Of a stretch of DNA of 41,073 bases, positions 16,222-24,392 are shown piece by piece. The position numbers and the translations under genes were made by a program. The stretch is taken from NCBI GenBank assembly GCA_039934475.1, contig JBDTMC010000009.1:1-41073 (forward strand), written 5' to 3'. The notes under the pieces are model-generated. The model was not told the DNA's origin and searched no databases. It saw only the letters and a program-made list of their open reading frames with translations. Each line of letters begins with the position of its first letter. Position 1 is the stretch's first letter. Source of the DNA: JBDTMC01 sp039934475. Lineage in GTDB: Bacteria; Acidobacteriota; Terriglobia; Bryobacterales; Bryobacteraceae.

Positions 16222-17628
16222 GTGACGGGCCCGCGGCTCCTCTTGCCTATGGAAACTCGATTTGTTTGCGGGGTCTTATTGTGCCTGCTCACCGTGCCGG
16301 CCATCGCGTCGGAGCCTGACACCTATAACCAGCTCCCCGTCAGCCCATTGGTGAAGCCCATCTTGCCCTTGGCCGCCACCGTGCCGCCTCCCGAAAAAGT
16401 GGAGTGGAAGCCGTTGATCGCACAATCGTTGCGGTTTCTGTTCCTGGAGCACGCCTTCCGCTACGCCACCGAGGAGGGCACGCGCTCACCCGGGCAACCC
16501 TTCTTTCAAGGTTACGCCAACTCCGTCTCCAATCTCCATGGCTGGGCGGATGGCGACTCGTTTATCGTCAACTACGTGGGGCATCCCATGCAAGGCGCGC
16601 TGGCGGGCTACCTCTGGGTGCAAAACGATGGACGGTACCGGCGATCGGAGTTTGGGAGGAATCGCGAGTATTGGAAGAGCCGGTTGCGGGCGGCGGCCTT
16701 CGCTTCGGTCTATAGCTTCCAATTCGAGTTGGGTCCGCTCAGCGAAGCTTCCTTGGGCAATGTGCAGTCGTTCTTCCCGCAACAGGGCTTCGTAGACCAT
16801 GTCGTCACGCCCGCTGTAGGTCTGGGCTGGATGGTTGCCGAGGACGCCGTAGACAACATCATCATCCGCCGGCTGGAGACCCGCATTGATAACCCCTACT
16901 ATAAGCTGCTCATCCGGACCGGGTTAAACCCATCTCGCACGATGGCGAACGTTTTCGCGGGGCGCGTGCCGTGGTACCGGGCCACGCGGCAAGGCGCCTT
17001 CACGCCGGGGTATCGCATGCCCGCTCCAGTGGCTGAGCTTGGCTTCAAACGCGAGTACCCGGCTCAGCCGGCCCTCACCTTTACCGTCGCGCCTCGAATC
17101 CTCATTCCGCTTGGCGGCAATGGTGCCGAGCCATGCATCGGGGGCGGTGCCACGGCGGCAGCTCACATTCGCGACGAATTCCAGTGGATCTTCGATGTCG
17201 GCGGCTGCTCGCGTACCGGTCTGGGCGCCAACCTGAGCGGCGACAATATTACATTTATGACGGGGCCGCGGTGGAATGCCTCGACGGGAGGCACATGGAA
17301 TCGTTACGTGCAGATCCTCGCCGGAGGGATGAAGGCGACCACTGAAGAGTTCTTCCCGGCGCGAAAGGCCGCCCTGGAGGCAGAGGCAAAGCAGCAAGGG
17401 AAGACGTTGACCTTCGCCGACCATCACTCCTACACCAACCAGGACAACACCGCCGGCTTTGCAGTCTCCGTCGGCGCGGGCATTGAGCGCAAGCTGAACA
17501 GCGCCCTGGCACTGCGCGTCGCGAGCCTCGACTACACCCACGCCTGGACAAGCCGTCTGGACGGTGTGAACGTGGGCAGCAATCTGCAATTCACCACTGG
17601 GCTCATCTTGCGACTCGGCACCTGGTAA
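16222..17628 (+). CDS. Exported, probably outer-membrane protein of unknown function
   Basis: 468 residues; I do not recognise a named family. An N-terminal hydrophobic signal ends at TVPAIASEP. The region around 105-135 has NYVGHPMQGALAGYLW, which resembles membrane-associated proteins where His/Pro/Gly lines a helix, and around 190-215 is HVVTPAVGLGWMVAEDAVD. The C-terminal 200 residues alternate polar and hydrophobic positions like barrel strands and end in an aromatic residue (LGTW). I keep the GTG start at 16222 because GGAAG lies seven bases upstream; the ATG at 16249 is an alternative that gives a shorter signal peptide. It stands alone and is convergent with the O-methyltransferase gene, three bases apart. 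Confidence 0.65.
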   Translation: MTGPRLLLPMETRFVCGVLLCLLTVPAIASEPDTYNQLPVSPLVKPILPLAATVPPPEKVEWKPLIAQSLRFLFLEHAFRYATEEGTRSPGQPFFQGYANSVSNLHGWADGDSFIVNYVGHPMQGALAGYLWVQNDGRYRRSEFGRNREYWKSRLRAAAFASVYSFQFELGPLSEASLGNVQSFFPQQGFVDHVVTPAVGLGWMVAEDAVDNIIIRRLETRIDNPYYKLLIRTGLNPSRTMANVFAGRVPWYRATRQGAFTPGYRMPAPVAELGFKREYPAQPALTFTVAPRILIPLGGNGAEPCIGGGATAAAHIRDEFQWIFDVGGCSRTGLGANLSGDNITFMTGPRWNASTGGTWNRYVQILAGGMKATTEEFFPARKAALEAEAKQQGKTLTFADHHSYTNQDNTAGFAVSVGAGIERKLNSALALRVASLDYTHAWTSRLDGVNVGSNLQFTTGLILRLGTW

Positions 17629-17631
17629 GCG

Positions 17632-18270
17632 CTACCGCTTCTTGACGGTTACGCCCAGCCCGCCACCTTGCATATAGAAAATGGTTTCCAACGCGGGATT
17701 GGAACTGACGGCCTTCACATAGTCCGGCGCCATTTCGATGTTGTGAGCCAGGATGAGTCCGCCAGGCTTCACCATCGGTAACAGCTTGTTCAAGTAATCC
17801 AGGTAGCCGCCCTTGTCCGCATCAATGAAGACCACGTCGATCGGAGTTTTCAAGGCTGCCACACTCTTATGAGCATCGCCTTCGATGATCGTCACCAGGC
17901 GCTCCACGCCAGCCTCTCGGAAGTGGCCGCGGGCAATCGCGGCTCGTCCCCGGTCGAGTTCAAAGGTGGTCAAATGCCCATCCACGGGCAGCAGCGCCAG
18001 GCAGAACCACAGGCCCGAGTAGCCCGTCGATGTCCCGATCTCAACAACGGTGCGCGCGCCTGATGCCTCAGTGAGCAGGCGAAGTGCCCGACCGTCCTCC
18101 ATCGGCACGCTGAGATAGGTCTTGTGTTGCCTGACGATGTTCTCCAGCACCGACAACACCTTTTTTTCCGCGTCATTTCGGGCCAGCGGAGCGGCCGGCT
18201 GGACGGGTTGTGCCGAGAGGATTGATGCCAATGCGAGAGAGCCGGCAAGGAAAGAAAGAATGAGTTTCAC
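17632..18270 (-). CDS. O-methyltransferase (class I, caffeoyl-CoA OMT-like) with N-terminal signal-like segment
   Basis: 212 residues. The Rossmann methyltransferase core is clear: VVEIGTSTGYSGLWFCLAL is the SAM-binding glycine loop, FELDRGRA follows, and VFIDADKGGYLDYLNKLLP with GGLILAHN holds the metal/catalytic Asp residues of family 3 O-methyltransferases. Unusually, residues 1-21 look like a Sec signal peptide (KLILSFLAGSLALASILSAQ), although SAM is cytoplasmic. The start is a GTG at 18270 with a weak GGGA upstream; the next in-frame methionine would remove part of the domain. Substrate unknown. A short UPF0175-like gene lies upstream on the same strand. Confidence 0.85.
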   Translation of the reverse strand: MKLILSFLAGSLALASILSAQPVQPAAPLARNDAEKKVLSVLENIVRQHKTYLSVPMEDGRALRLLTEASGARTVVEIGTSTGYSGLWFCLALLPVDGHLTTFELDRGRAAIARGHFREAGVERLVTIIEGDAHKSVAALKTPIDVVFIDADKGGYLDYLNKLLPMVKPGGLILAHNIEMAPDYVKAVSSNPALETIFYMQGGGLGVTVKKR

Positions 18271-18317
18271 AGCTTATCCCGTGCGTGACAACAAGCATTC
18301 AGCGGCCAGAGAACTGC

Positions 18318-18491
18318 TCATAGAGGGCCCCGCTCCGCTTCAAGATCCTCATAAGAATACGGGATCTCGACACCGTGGTCCTTTAGGAACTGAGAAAGCG
18401 CCAATCGGGGGAGACCAAGGAAGAGCCCTAGTTCGGCCTCTGTCCATAAGTTTTCCCTCAGAGCCGCCAATCCTAAGCCCTCACGCGACAT
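18318..18491 (-). CDS. Short UPF0175-family (antitoxin-like) protein, N-terminally reduced
   Basis: 57 residues. The C-terminal 42 residues carry the UPF0175 pattern: LWTEAELGLFLGLP, then LSQFLKDHGVEIPYSYEDLE, a helix-turn-helix-like segment ending in the acidic tail. UPF0175 proteins are small putative DNA-binding antitoxins, often paired with a PIN-domain (DUF3368) toxin. Family members are usually about 80-90 residues, so roughly 25 N-terminal residues are missing. Just upstream, in another frame, an ATG at 18513 opens with MTTTLDIYVA and stops, which looks like a normal family N-terminus, suggesting a frameshift or small deletion. A 15-codon open frame (18274-18321) overlaps the stop by ATGA, where a toxin gene would start, but shows no PIN motif. 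Possibly a decayed toxin-antitoxin locus. Otherwise the 308-base gap 18271-18578 holds no other gene. Confidence 0.6.
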   Translation of the reverse strand: MSREGLGLAALRENLWTEAELGLFLGLPRLALSQFLKDHGVEIPYSYEDLEAERGPL

Positions 18492-18578
18492 AGATGTCCA
18501 AAGTTGTCGTCATATAACCGGCCTGCTTACCATCCTAGCGCTGAGGGGCCGTACTCGACACGCGCGATAGAATCGATC

Positions 18579-19766
18579 ATGAACCCGTGGAACGGCTTGC
18601 GCGGCCTACCGGCGCGAGCTTGGATTGTGTGCTCGTCAACCTTGGTCAACCGGATGGGCACTATGGCACGGCCCTTCCTGGTCCTGTACCTCGTGGAGCG
18701 GCGCGGGTTTTCCGAATCGCAAGCCGGTTTGGCCCTTTCTTTTTACGGCGGCGCGGCTCTCATTGCGGCACCGCTCGCGGGCCGCGCGTGTGATCGATTT
18801 GGCGCTCTGCGGATCATGCGCTGGTCTCTCCTGCTAAGCGGCCTCCTGCTCACCATGTTTCCCCTGGTGACCACGCCGGGCGCCATCCTCGCCTTCATCT
18901 TCGCGTGGGCCTCCGTCGGCGAAGCGTACCGCCCAGCGAATCTGGCGATGCTCACCGGACTCGCGCCTCCCGGGCGGATACGCGCCGTACTGGCGTTGAA
19001 CCGTGTGGCGATCAACCTCGGCATGAGCGTCGGTCCGGCCGTCGGCGGACTACTCGCCGCCTGGTCCTATGCGGCAGTCTTCATAGTGGACGGAGTGATG
19101 TCCGTCATCTCCTCCGCCGTGCTGTGGCTGGCCGTGAAATCCACGACGGAAACCAGGCCCGTCAGCCGCAGCACCAGCGCCGGCGCTCTTCGCGATCATC
19201 GACTTCTCTACGTTCTGGCGGCCCTGCTGCCCGTGATGATGGTCTTCTTTCAACTGGCGGCCACCCTGCCGTTGTTTCTCGTGCGTAACCTCCACAAAGC
19301 GCCAACGGCCTATGGGTTCCTCATGGTCGTGAACACGGTGCTGATCATCCTCTTCGAAGTGCCGCTGAACCTGCGGATGGAAAGATGGCCGCACCGGTTG
19401 GCACTCACGCTGGGGGCACTCTTCATCGCGGCCGGGTTCGGCGGCTACGCGTTTACGGGAACTGTGGCAGCCGTAGTGGCGACCACCATCGTCTGGACCG
19501 TGGGCGAAATGATCCTGCTGCCGGGTTCGGCTGCCTACCTCGCCGAAATTGCACCGGAAGGCCGCACCGGAGAGTACATGGGACTCTATTCCATGACATT
19601 TAACATCGCGTTTGCCATTGGGCCCTGGCTGGGAGCCGAGGTATTGGAACGGCAAGGCGCCCGCCCGCTATGGCTGGCCGCGCTGGCGCTGGGCCTCGCC
19701 GGCGCGGCGCTACTCTCCAGGCTGCGCCATAATGACAGCACAGATGCAGGAATTGGAGCACCATGA
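18579..19766 (+). CDS. Major facilitator superfamily transporter
   Basis: 395 residues with about twelve hydrophobic helices, a normal MFS size. After helix 2 the loop motif A appears as AGRACDRFGALRIM, and a cytoplasmic loop of Ser/Arg/Thr residues separates the two six-helix halves near residue 190. The closest general type is DHA1-like drug/sugar exporters, but substrate cannot be told. I chose the ATG at 18579 (MNPWNGLRGLP) over an upstream in-frame start at 18504 that would add 25 residues of non-family sequence; no strong ribosome site helps. Its end overlaps the methyltransferase start by 35 bases: first gene of a four-gene operon. Confidence 0.85.
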   Translation: MNPWNGLRGLPARAWIVCSSTLVNRMGTMARPFLVLYLVERRGFSESQAGLALSFYGGAALIAAPLAGRACDRFGALRIMRWSLLLSGLLLTMFPLVTTPGAILAFIFAWASVGEAYRPANLAMLTGLAPPGRIRAVLALNRVAINLGMSVGPAVGGLLAAWSYAAVFIVDGVMSVISSAVLWLAVKSTTETRPVSRSTSAGALRDHRLLYVLAALLPVMMVFFQLAATLPLFLVRNLHKAPTAYGFLMVVNTVLIILFEVPLNLRMERWPHRLALTLGALFIAAGFGGYAFTGTVAAVVATTIVWTVGEMILLPGSAAYLAEIAPEGRTGEYMGLYSMTFNIAFAIGPWLGAEVLERQGARPLWLAALALGLAGAALLSRLRHNDSTDAGIGAP

Positions 19767-20487
19767 GCAGCTCTATTCGGGAGAAGCGCAGGCATTGTTT
19801 GCCAAGGCCGCGGTGCGCGCCTTCCGGCAACACCTGGTAGCGCGTATGAGGCGCCGGCTCCATCTCCATCGGGGTTCACGCGTTCTCAGCATCGGGTGCG
19901 GCATCGGCGATACGGAGATCCTGCTGGCGCCGCACGTGAAGCAGATCGTAGCAGTCGATCTCTCGCCTTCGGGCATCCGTCAGGCACAGCATGACGCCGC
20001 GCGCGCCGGCCTCACCAACACGCGTTTCCTCGTCGGGTCAGTGCCCGGCACGGATGTGGGAACCGGGTTCGACGCTGTCATCGCGGTGTTCTTCCTCCAC
20101 CATCTCAGCGAACTCGAACTGGCGGCCATTCCCGAATTGTTACGTACGCTGCTGACGCGGGGCGGATATTTTTACGGTCTCGATCCCTCCCGTTATCGAC
20201 TGTCGGGAGCCATCGGTAACATTGTCGTGCCCTGGCTGATGCGCAAATACCAGACCGAAGGGGAGCGTCCCGTGGACGCCGGTGAGTTGCGCCGGCTATT
20301 CGTTGCCGCTGGCTTTGAAACGCAAACCGGTCTCTATGACTTTGTCTCGACACCGCTCGCCGGCCTCTTCCCGGCATGGGAATCCGGTTACCGCGCGGCT
20401 CGTCTTCTCGACAACGTTCTGGTTCAAATACCCGGAGTGCGCGCCATCGGAAGTAATGTCGAGATAACGGCGCGGTACACTCAATAA
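19732..20487 (+). CDS. Class I SAM-dependent methyltransferase
   Basis: 251 residues. Motif I is VLSIGCGIGDTEILL near residue 50, motif post-I is IVAVDLSPSGIRQAQ, and motif IV is FDAVIAVFFLHHLSE; these place it in the Methyltransf_11/25-like group acting on small molecules or lipids. The C-terminal region (GLDPSRYRLSGAIGN, then a helical membrane-leaning segment) may bind a hydrophobic substrate. The ATG at 19732 lies inside the end of the MFS gene; 19744 is an alternative. Its stop is directly followed by the ATG of the peptidase gene. The substrate is unknown. Confidence 0.82.
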   Translation: MTAQMQELEHHEQLYSGEAQALFAKAAVRAFRQHLVARMRRRLHLHRGSRVLSIGCGIGDTEILLAPHVKQIVAVDLSPSGIRQAQHDAARAGLTNTRFLVGSVPGTDVGTGFDAVIAVFFLHHLSELELAAIPELLRTLLTRGGYFYGLDPSRYRLSGAIGNIVVPWLMRKYQTEGERPVDAGELRRLFVAAGFETQTGLYDFVSTPLAGLFPAWESGYRAARLLDNVLVQIPGVRAIGSNVEITARYTQ

Positions 20488-21759
20488 ATGGCGGTTTTTC
20501 CCGCTGCCAACGGCCAGCATATACTCGGAGCTAAAGCCATCGCCGACCTCGCACAGGCGCGGGGCGTGAAGGAGTGTCTCCAATTCTTCGCGCGGGAGAA
20601 GAAGTGGATTGACGAGCAGCACTTGCAGCTCTGTCGCGTTCCGGCGGCTACGTTCCTGGAAGAAAAGCGCGCCGAATGGATGGCTGCCCAGTTTCGCCAG
20701 TTAGAGTACGAATCGCGAATCGACCGCGCCGGAAACGTCACCGCCTGGCAAGCCAACCGGAAAGACGGGCCTTTTGTCGCCCTCACCGCGCATCTGGACA
20801 CGGTGCTTGCGCCTCGCAACCCCGACGAAGTGCGTGTGGAGCGTGACGGAAAATTCCACGGTCCGGGCGTCTCGGATAACGGAGCCGGCCTCGCGGCGCT
20901 GCTCGCCGTGGCCCGCGCCCTATCCGTCTCCAGCCTTGGCATCGAATCCCCGGCCTCTATCCTCTTCGTCGCCAACGTCGGCGAAGAAGGCGAAGGCAAC
21001 CTCAGCGGCATGCGATACCTCTGCCGCCAATCGCCGTTAGCCCAGAAGATCCGCGCCTTCGTCGTTCTGGACGGACCCACTATCGAACACATCACCTGCG
21101 AAGCCCTGGCCAGCCGCCGTTTCGAACTCGTCTTCACCGGCCCCGGCGGCCACAGTTGGAGTGACTACGGCGTGGGCAACCCGGTCCACGCGCTCAGCCG
21201 CGCCGTCGCCTTGTTTGCCGACCACCGGGTGTCACTCTCGCAAGGGCCGCGATCATCCTTCAACTTTGGCGTTATCGACGGTGGCTCCAGCATCAATTCC
21301 ATCCCCACCCACGCCCGCGCGAAAGTGGACATCCGCAGCGAGAAAGCGGAGCGCCTGGACGAGATGACCGCCCTATTGACGCTTGCCGTAGAGCAAGCGA
21401 TGGAAGTGGAAAACGAAGCAGCCACTGGCGGGCGGGTGTCGGGGAAAATCAAGGAGATCGGGTCCCGGCCCGGTGGCAAGCTCCCCTCGAACTCGGAGAT
21501 CCTCGCCACCGTCCGCGCGGTTGACCACCACCTGGGAATCCGTTCGCACCTGGACTGCGCGTCCACCGACGCCAATATTCCGCTCTCAATGGGACTTCCT
21601 GCTATCAGCATCGGCGCCGGCGGCAACGGAGGCGGCGCCCATACGCCGCTCGAATGGTTTCATCCCGAAGGCCGCGAGTTGGGACTGCGTCGCATCCTGC
21701 TCACTCTATGTATGTTGCTGCGCGGTGAAAACGGCAACGGAGCGCGGATCGCCGAATGA
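20488..21759 (+). CDS. M20-family metallopeptidase (PepT/ArgE/DapE-like)
   Basis: 423 residues. Zinc-site motifs of clan MH are present in order: TAHLDT (metal His and supporting Asp), GPGVSDNGAG (bridging Asp), NVGEEGEGN (catalytic Glu and metal Glu), VLDGP (metal Asp), and near the end GGAHTPLEWF (metal His). The dimerisation insert lies at about 210-320 with FTGPGGHSWSDYG. Enzymes of this family hydrolyse di/tripeptides or N-acyl amino acids in the cytoplasm. About 60 residues precede the catalytic core, longer than in most members. It begins immediately after the methyltransferase stop and ends in ATGA overlap with the EamA gene, so it is operonic. Confidence 0.88.
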   Translation: MAVFPAANGQHILGAKAIADLAQARGVKECLQFFAREKKWIDEQHLQLCRVPAATFLEEKRAEWMAAQFRQLEYESRIDRAGNVTAWQANRKDGPFVALTAHLDTVLAPRNPDEVRVERDGKFHGPGVSDNGAGLAALLAVARALSVSSLGIESPASILFVANVGEEGEGNLSGMRYLCRQSPLAQKIRAFVVLDGPTIEHITCEALASRRFELVFTGPGGHSWSDYGVGNPVHALSRAVALFADHRVSLSQGPRSSFNFGVIDGGSSINSIPTHARAKVDIRSEKAERLDEMTALLTLAVEQAMEVENEAATGGRVSGKIKEIGSRPGGKLPSNSEILATVRAVDHHLGIRSHLDCASTDANIPLSMGLPAISIGAGGNGGGAHTPLEWFHPEGRELGLRRILLTLCMLLRGENGNGARIAE

Positions 21760-22640
21760 ACCGCAGTTGGCGCGCCGAAGTGGCGCTAGGCGTGGTCGCC
21801 CTCTTATGGGGCACCACCTTCGTCATCATGAAAGACGCCTTGCGAGAGGTGTCGGTGCTGCTCTTCCTGGCGCTGCGATTCACCCTCGCGACGGTGGCAC
21901 TAGCGGTCTACTTCCGCGGCCGCACCAGCGGCGTCTCAAATCCGCGCTCCGAATGGCGCGGCGGCGTACTAAGTGGCCTCTTTCTGGCCGCTGGCTACGC
22001 CCTCCAGACATTTGGACTCACCCTGACTACACCTTCCAAATCGGCCTTCATCACTGGACTGTACATCCTGCTGGTACCTTTGCTCGCCGCCCTCGTCTAT
22101 AGAAGGAAGCCGCACATCTCCGAGTGGATCGCGGTGGTTGTGGGTGTTTCTGGCGTCGCTCTGCTGACGCTGCCTGATCTGAAATTTCACGTTGGGGCGG
22201 GCGATTTGATGACCGTGGGCTGCGCCGTGGCGTTTGCAGCCCAGATCCTGGTGGTGGAGAAGTACTCGCGCCAGGGAAGCTTTGAACGGCTCGCCCTGAT
22301 TCAGATCGGTACGGTGGCAGTCTGTGCGCTGGCGACTTTCTGGTGGGTGGAGAAGCCGTTCATTACGTGGTCGAAAGAAGTTATTGCTACCCTGTTGATA
22401 ACCGGGTTGGGTGCGACGGCGCTGGCGTTCGCGGTGCAGATGTGGGCGCAGGCGCGGACAACGGCGACGCGGGCGGCTTTGATTTTCGCGCTGGAACCGG
22501 CTTTTGCCGGGGTAACCAGCGTCCTGGCGGGTGCGGACCGGGTGACAATCGCTTTGGCCGGAGGCTGCGGATTGATCTTCGCGGCAATCGGTATCGCGGA
22601 ATTGAAACCGATCCGTTTCGACCAACATCCATTAGGATAG
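21756..22640 (+). CDS. EamA/DMT-family transporter
   Basis: 294 residues, ten predicted helices in two EamA repeats: WGTTFVIMKDALRE at the first and TRAALIFALEPAFAGVTSVL, a conserved Glu-Pro motif, at the second. Members export amino acids, nucleosides or other metabolites. It overlaps the peptidase stop by four bases (ATGA), suggesting the transporter handles products or substrates of the MFS-methyltransferase-peptidase operon; this is inference. Confidence 0.9.
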   Translation: MNRSWRAEVALGVVALLWGTTFVIMKDALREVSVLLFLALRFTLATVALAVYFRGRTSGVSNPRSEWRGGVLSGLFLAAGYALQTFGLTLTTPSKSAFITGLYILLVPLLAALVYRRKPHISEWIAVVVGVSGVALLTLPDLKFHVGAGDLMTVGCAVAFAAQILVVEKYSRQGSFERLALIQIGTVAVCALATFWWVEKPFITWSKEVIATLLITGLGATALAFAVQMWAQARTTATRAALIFALEPAFAGVTSVLAGADRVTIALAGGCGLIFAAIGIAELKPIRFDQHPLG

Positions 22641-22659
22641 ACACCACAACCGCCGCCAT

Positions 22660-22673
22660 GCCCTTCCAAGGGC
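22660..22673 (+). terminator. Hairpin after the EamA gene (weak terminator candidate)
   Basis: GCCCTT-CC-AAGGGC is a compact perfect inverted repeat 20 bases after the EamA stop. No T run follows, so intrinsic termination is uncertain. Confidence 0.3.
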
Positions 22674-22717
22674 GTTGCGTTCCCGCCGGTGAGCGGCCCA
22701 GAATATTAGAGAGAGGT

Positions 22718-22732
22718 TCCCTTCGAGGGAGG
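22718..22732 (+). promoter_or_regulatory. Ribosome binding site of the HtrA gene inside a small hairpin
   Basis: GGGAGG (22727-22732) is the ribosome site, 11 bases before the ATG at 22744. Its first four bases form part of a perfect five-pair stem TCCCT (22718-22722)-tcg-AGGGA (22726-22730). Pairing would hide part of the site and melting would expose it. Whether this is a thermosensor is inference. Confidence 0.45.
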
Positions 22733-22743
22733 TTTCACTTTCC

Positions 22744-24330
22744 ATGCGATTCCTGACTCAGTTGCGCAGCCAGAAGCTGCTTTCCTTCAGTTTGCTCGTT
22801 TTCACTTTGTCCATCGGTATCCTCATCGGGACATTGATTAACTCCACCGTGCGCGCCGACAAGGGCCAGGCAACGGCGCCGGACGCCACCCCACTGGTGA
22901 CGCCGAAAGCGATTCCCATCGGGAACGAGTTCACGAAACTCGCCAAGGTGATGGAGCCTGCTGTGGTGTTTATCAGCACCGACTACATTCCGAAACAACC
23001 CCAGATCTCCAAGCGCAACCGTCCGCCCCAACAGGGCGACGAAGAGGGCGAGGAGGATCAACAGGACCTGTTCCAGCGCTTCTTCCGCGGCATGCCCAAC
23101 ACACCGCAGCGATCGCAGAAGCGCGAAGCCACCGGATCGGGCTTCATCGTCGACAAGAACGGCTATATCCTCACCAACTTCCACGTCGTCGAAAAGGCCG
23201 ACCACATTAAGGTCCGGCTGCACGGCGACAAGACCGAATACCCTGCCAAGTTGATCGGTACGGACCCGGAGACGGACGTCGCAGTGATCAAGATCAGCGT
23301 CGGACGCCCGCTCGAAGTCGCCCGCATCGGTAACTCCGATGCCATCCAGGTTGGCGACTGGGCCGTGGCCATCGGTTCCCCGTTTGGCCTGGAAGCGTCG
23401 GTCACTGCCGGTATCATCAGCGCCAACGGCCGTGAGGGCCCGCAGCAGTTCCAGCGGTTCATCCAGACCGACGCCGCCATTAACCCCGGCAACAGCGGCG
23501 GTCCGCTGGTGAATGCCAATGCCGAAGTGATCGGTATCAATACGATGATTGCGACGCAGAGCGGTGGCTACCAGGGCATTGGTTTCGCGCTGCCCGTGAA
23601 CACCGTCGCCAAAGTCTATAACCAGATCATTCAGAACGGCAAAGTGACGCGTGGGTCCATCGGTATCACCTTCAACAACAATGTGAAGCCTGAAGTACTG
23701 AAAGCACTGGGTATTAAAAACGGCGTCATCGTGGACGCAGTCACTGAGGGCGGTCCGGCAGAAAAGGCCGGCGTGAAGAAAGAAGACGTCCTGCTGGCCT
23801 TGAACGGTAAACCCGTCAAGGATGGCGAGGACCTGGTAACGAAGGTGAGCGACCTGCCCGTGGGCACCGAAGTCACCGTCACCCTCGACCGCGACGGTAA
23901 GAAGATTGAGAAGACGGTGACCATCGGAGACCGCTCTCAAGTCCATCGCAACAACCCGCGCCTCCGCGACTTCAATGAGGAGGAAGAGGAGACCAAGCCG
24001 GAGACCCAGACCTCACGCTTCGGCATCGGCATTCGGACCCTCACCGACGGCGACAAGGAGACCTTGAACTTCGACGAGAAGGGTGTTCTGGTGACCTCGG
24101 TGGAAGACGAATCCTTCGCCGATTCTATCGGTGTGAAGGAGAAGGACATCCTGGTTTCGATCAACCGCCAGCCGGTGACCAGCGTGGAAGACGTGAAGCG
24201 GATTCAAGCCACGCTAAAGCCCGGTGACGCGGTGGCCTTCCGCATGATGCGCCAGAACGGGCTGAGCGGCAAACGCGCAGCCTGGAATGGCTTCTTCGTC
24301 GGCGGCACCATGCCCGCGGTGGTGAAGTAA
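22744..24330 (+). CDS. HtrA/DegQ-like serine protease with two PDZ domains
   Basis: 528 residues. An N-terminal membrane segment (SFSLLVFTLSIGILIGTLI) anchors or exports it to the periplasm. The trypsin-like domain has all catalytic residues: His147 in TNFHVV, Asp178 in DPETDVAVIKI and Ser251 in NPGNSGGPLVN. An acidic, Gln-rich loop (about 95-120) matches the LA loop. PDZ1 spans about 300-390 and PDZ2 about 420-520. It degrades or refolds misfolded envelope proteins. The last residues (WNGFFVGGTMP and then AVVK) matter because near copies of the corresponding DNA occur twice downstream. A strong terminator follows directly. Confidence 0.95.
   Translation: MRFLTQLRSQKLLSFSLLVFTLSIGILIGTLINSTVRADKGQATAPDATPLVTPKAIPIGNEFTKLAKVMEPAVVFISTDYIPKQPQISKRNRPPQQGDEEGEEDQQDLFQRFFRGMPNTPQRSQKREATGSGFIVDKNGYILTNFHVVEKADHIKVRLHGDKTEYPAKLIGTDPETDVAVIKISVGRPLEVARIGNSDAIQVGDWAVAIGSPFGLEASVTAGIISANGREGPQQFQRFIQTDAAINPGNSGGPLVNANAEVIGINTMIATQSGGYQGIGFALPVNTVAKVYNQIIQNGKVTRGSIGITFNNNVKPEVLKALGIKNGVIVDAVTEGGPAEKAGVKKEDVLLALNGKPVKDGEDLVTKVSDLPVGTEVTVTLDRDGKKIEKTVTIGDRSQVHRNNPRLRDFNEEEEETKPETQTSRFGIGIRTLTDGDKETLNFDEKGVLVTSVEDESFADSIGVKEKDILVSINRQPVTSVEDVKRIQATLKPGDAVAFRMMRQNGLSGKRAAWNGFFVGGTMPAVVK
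24262..24314 (+). repeat. Repeat copy 1: 3' end of the HtrA gene
   Basis: The 53 bases encoding LSGKRAAWNGFFVGGTM near the HtrA C-terminus recur exactly at 25940-25992 in the same orientation, 1678 bases away. A shorter, diverged copy is at 25321-25349. Beyond the repeat, this copy reads on to a TAA stop at 24330. Confidence 0.95.
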
Positions 24331-24335
24331 GTACG

Positions 24336-24378
24336 CGACCGGAGGGGCGAGTTGTTAGTCGACTCGCCCTTCCGGTCG
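24336..24378 (+). terminator. Strong hairpin terminator after the HtrA gene
   Basis: Arms 24336-24352 and 24362-24378 pair over 17 positions with one G-T wobble, loop of nine bases. It starts five bases after the HtrA stop and is followed by ATTTCC. It also lies 14 bases beyond the end of the convergent gene, so may act on both strands. Confidence 0.85.
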
Positions 24379-24392
24379 ATTTCCATACATGG

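Noticed and set aside
22735..23946. 403-residue minus-strand frame opposite the HtrA gene
   Set aside because: Antisense shadow; composition follows the codon pattern of the protease gene.
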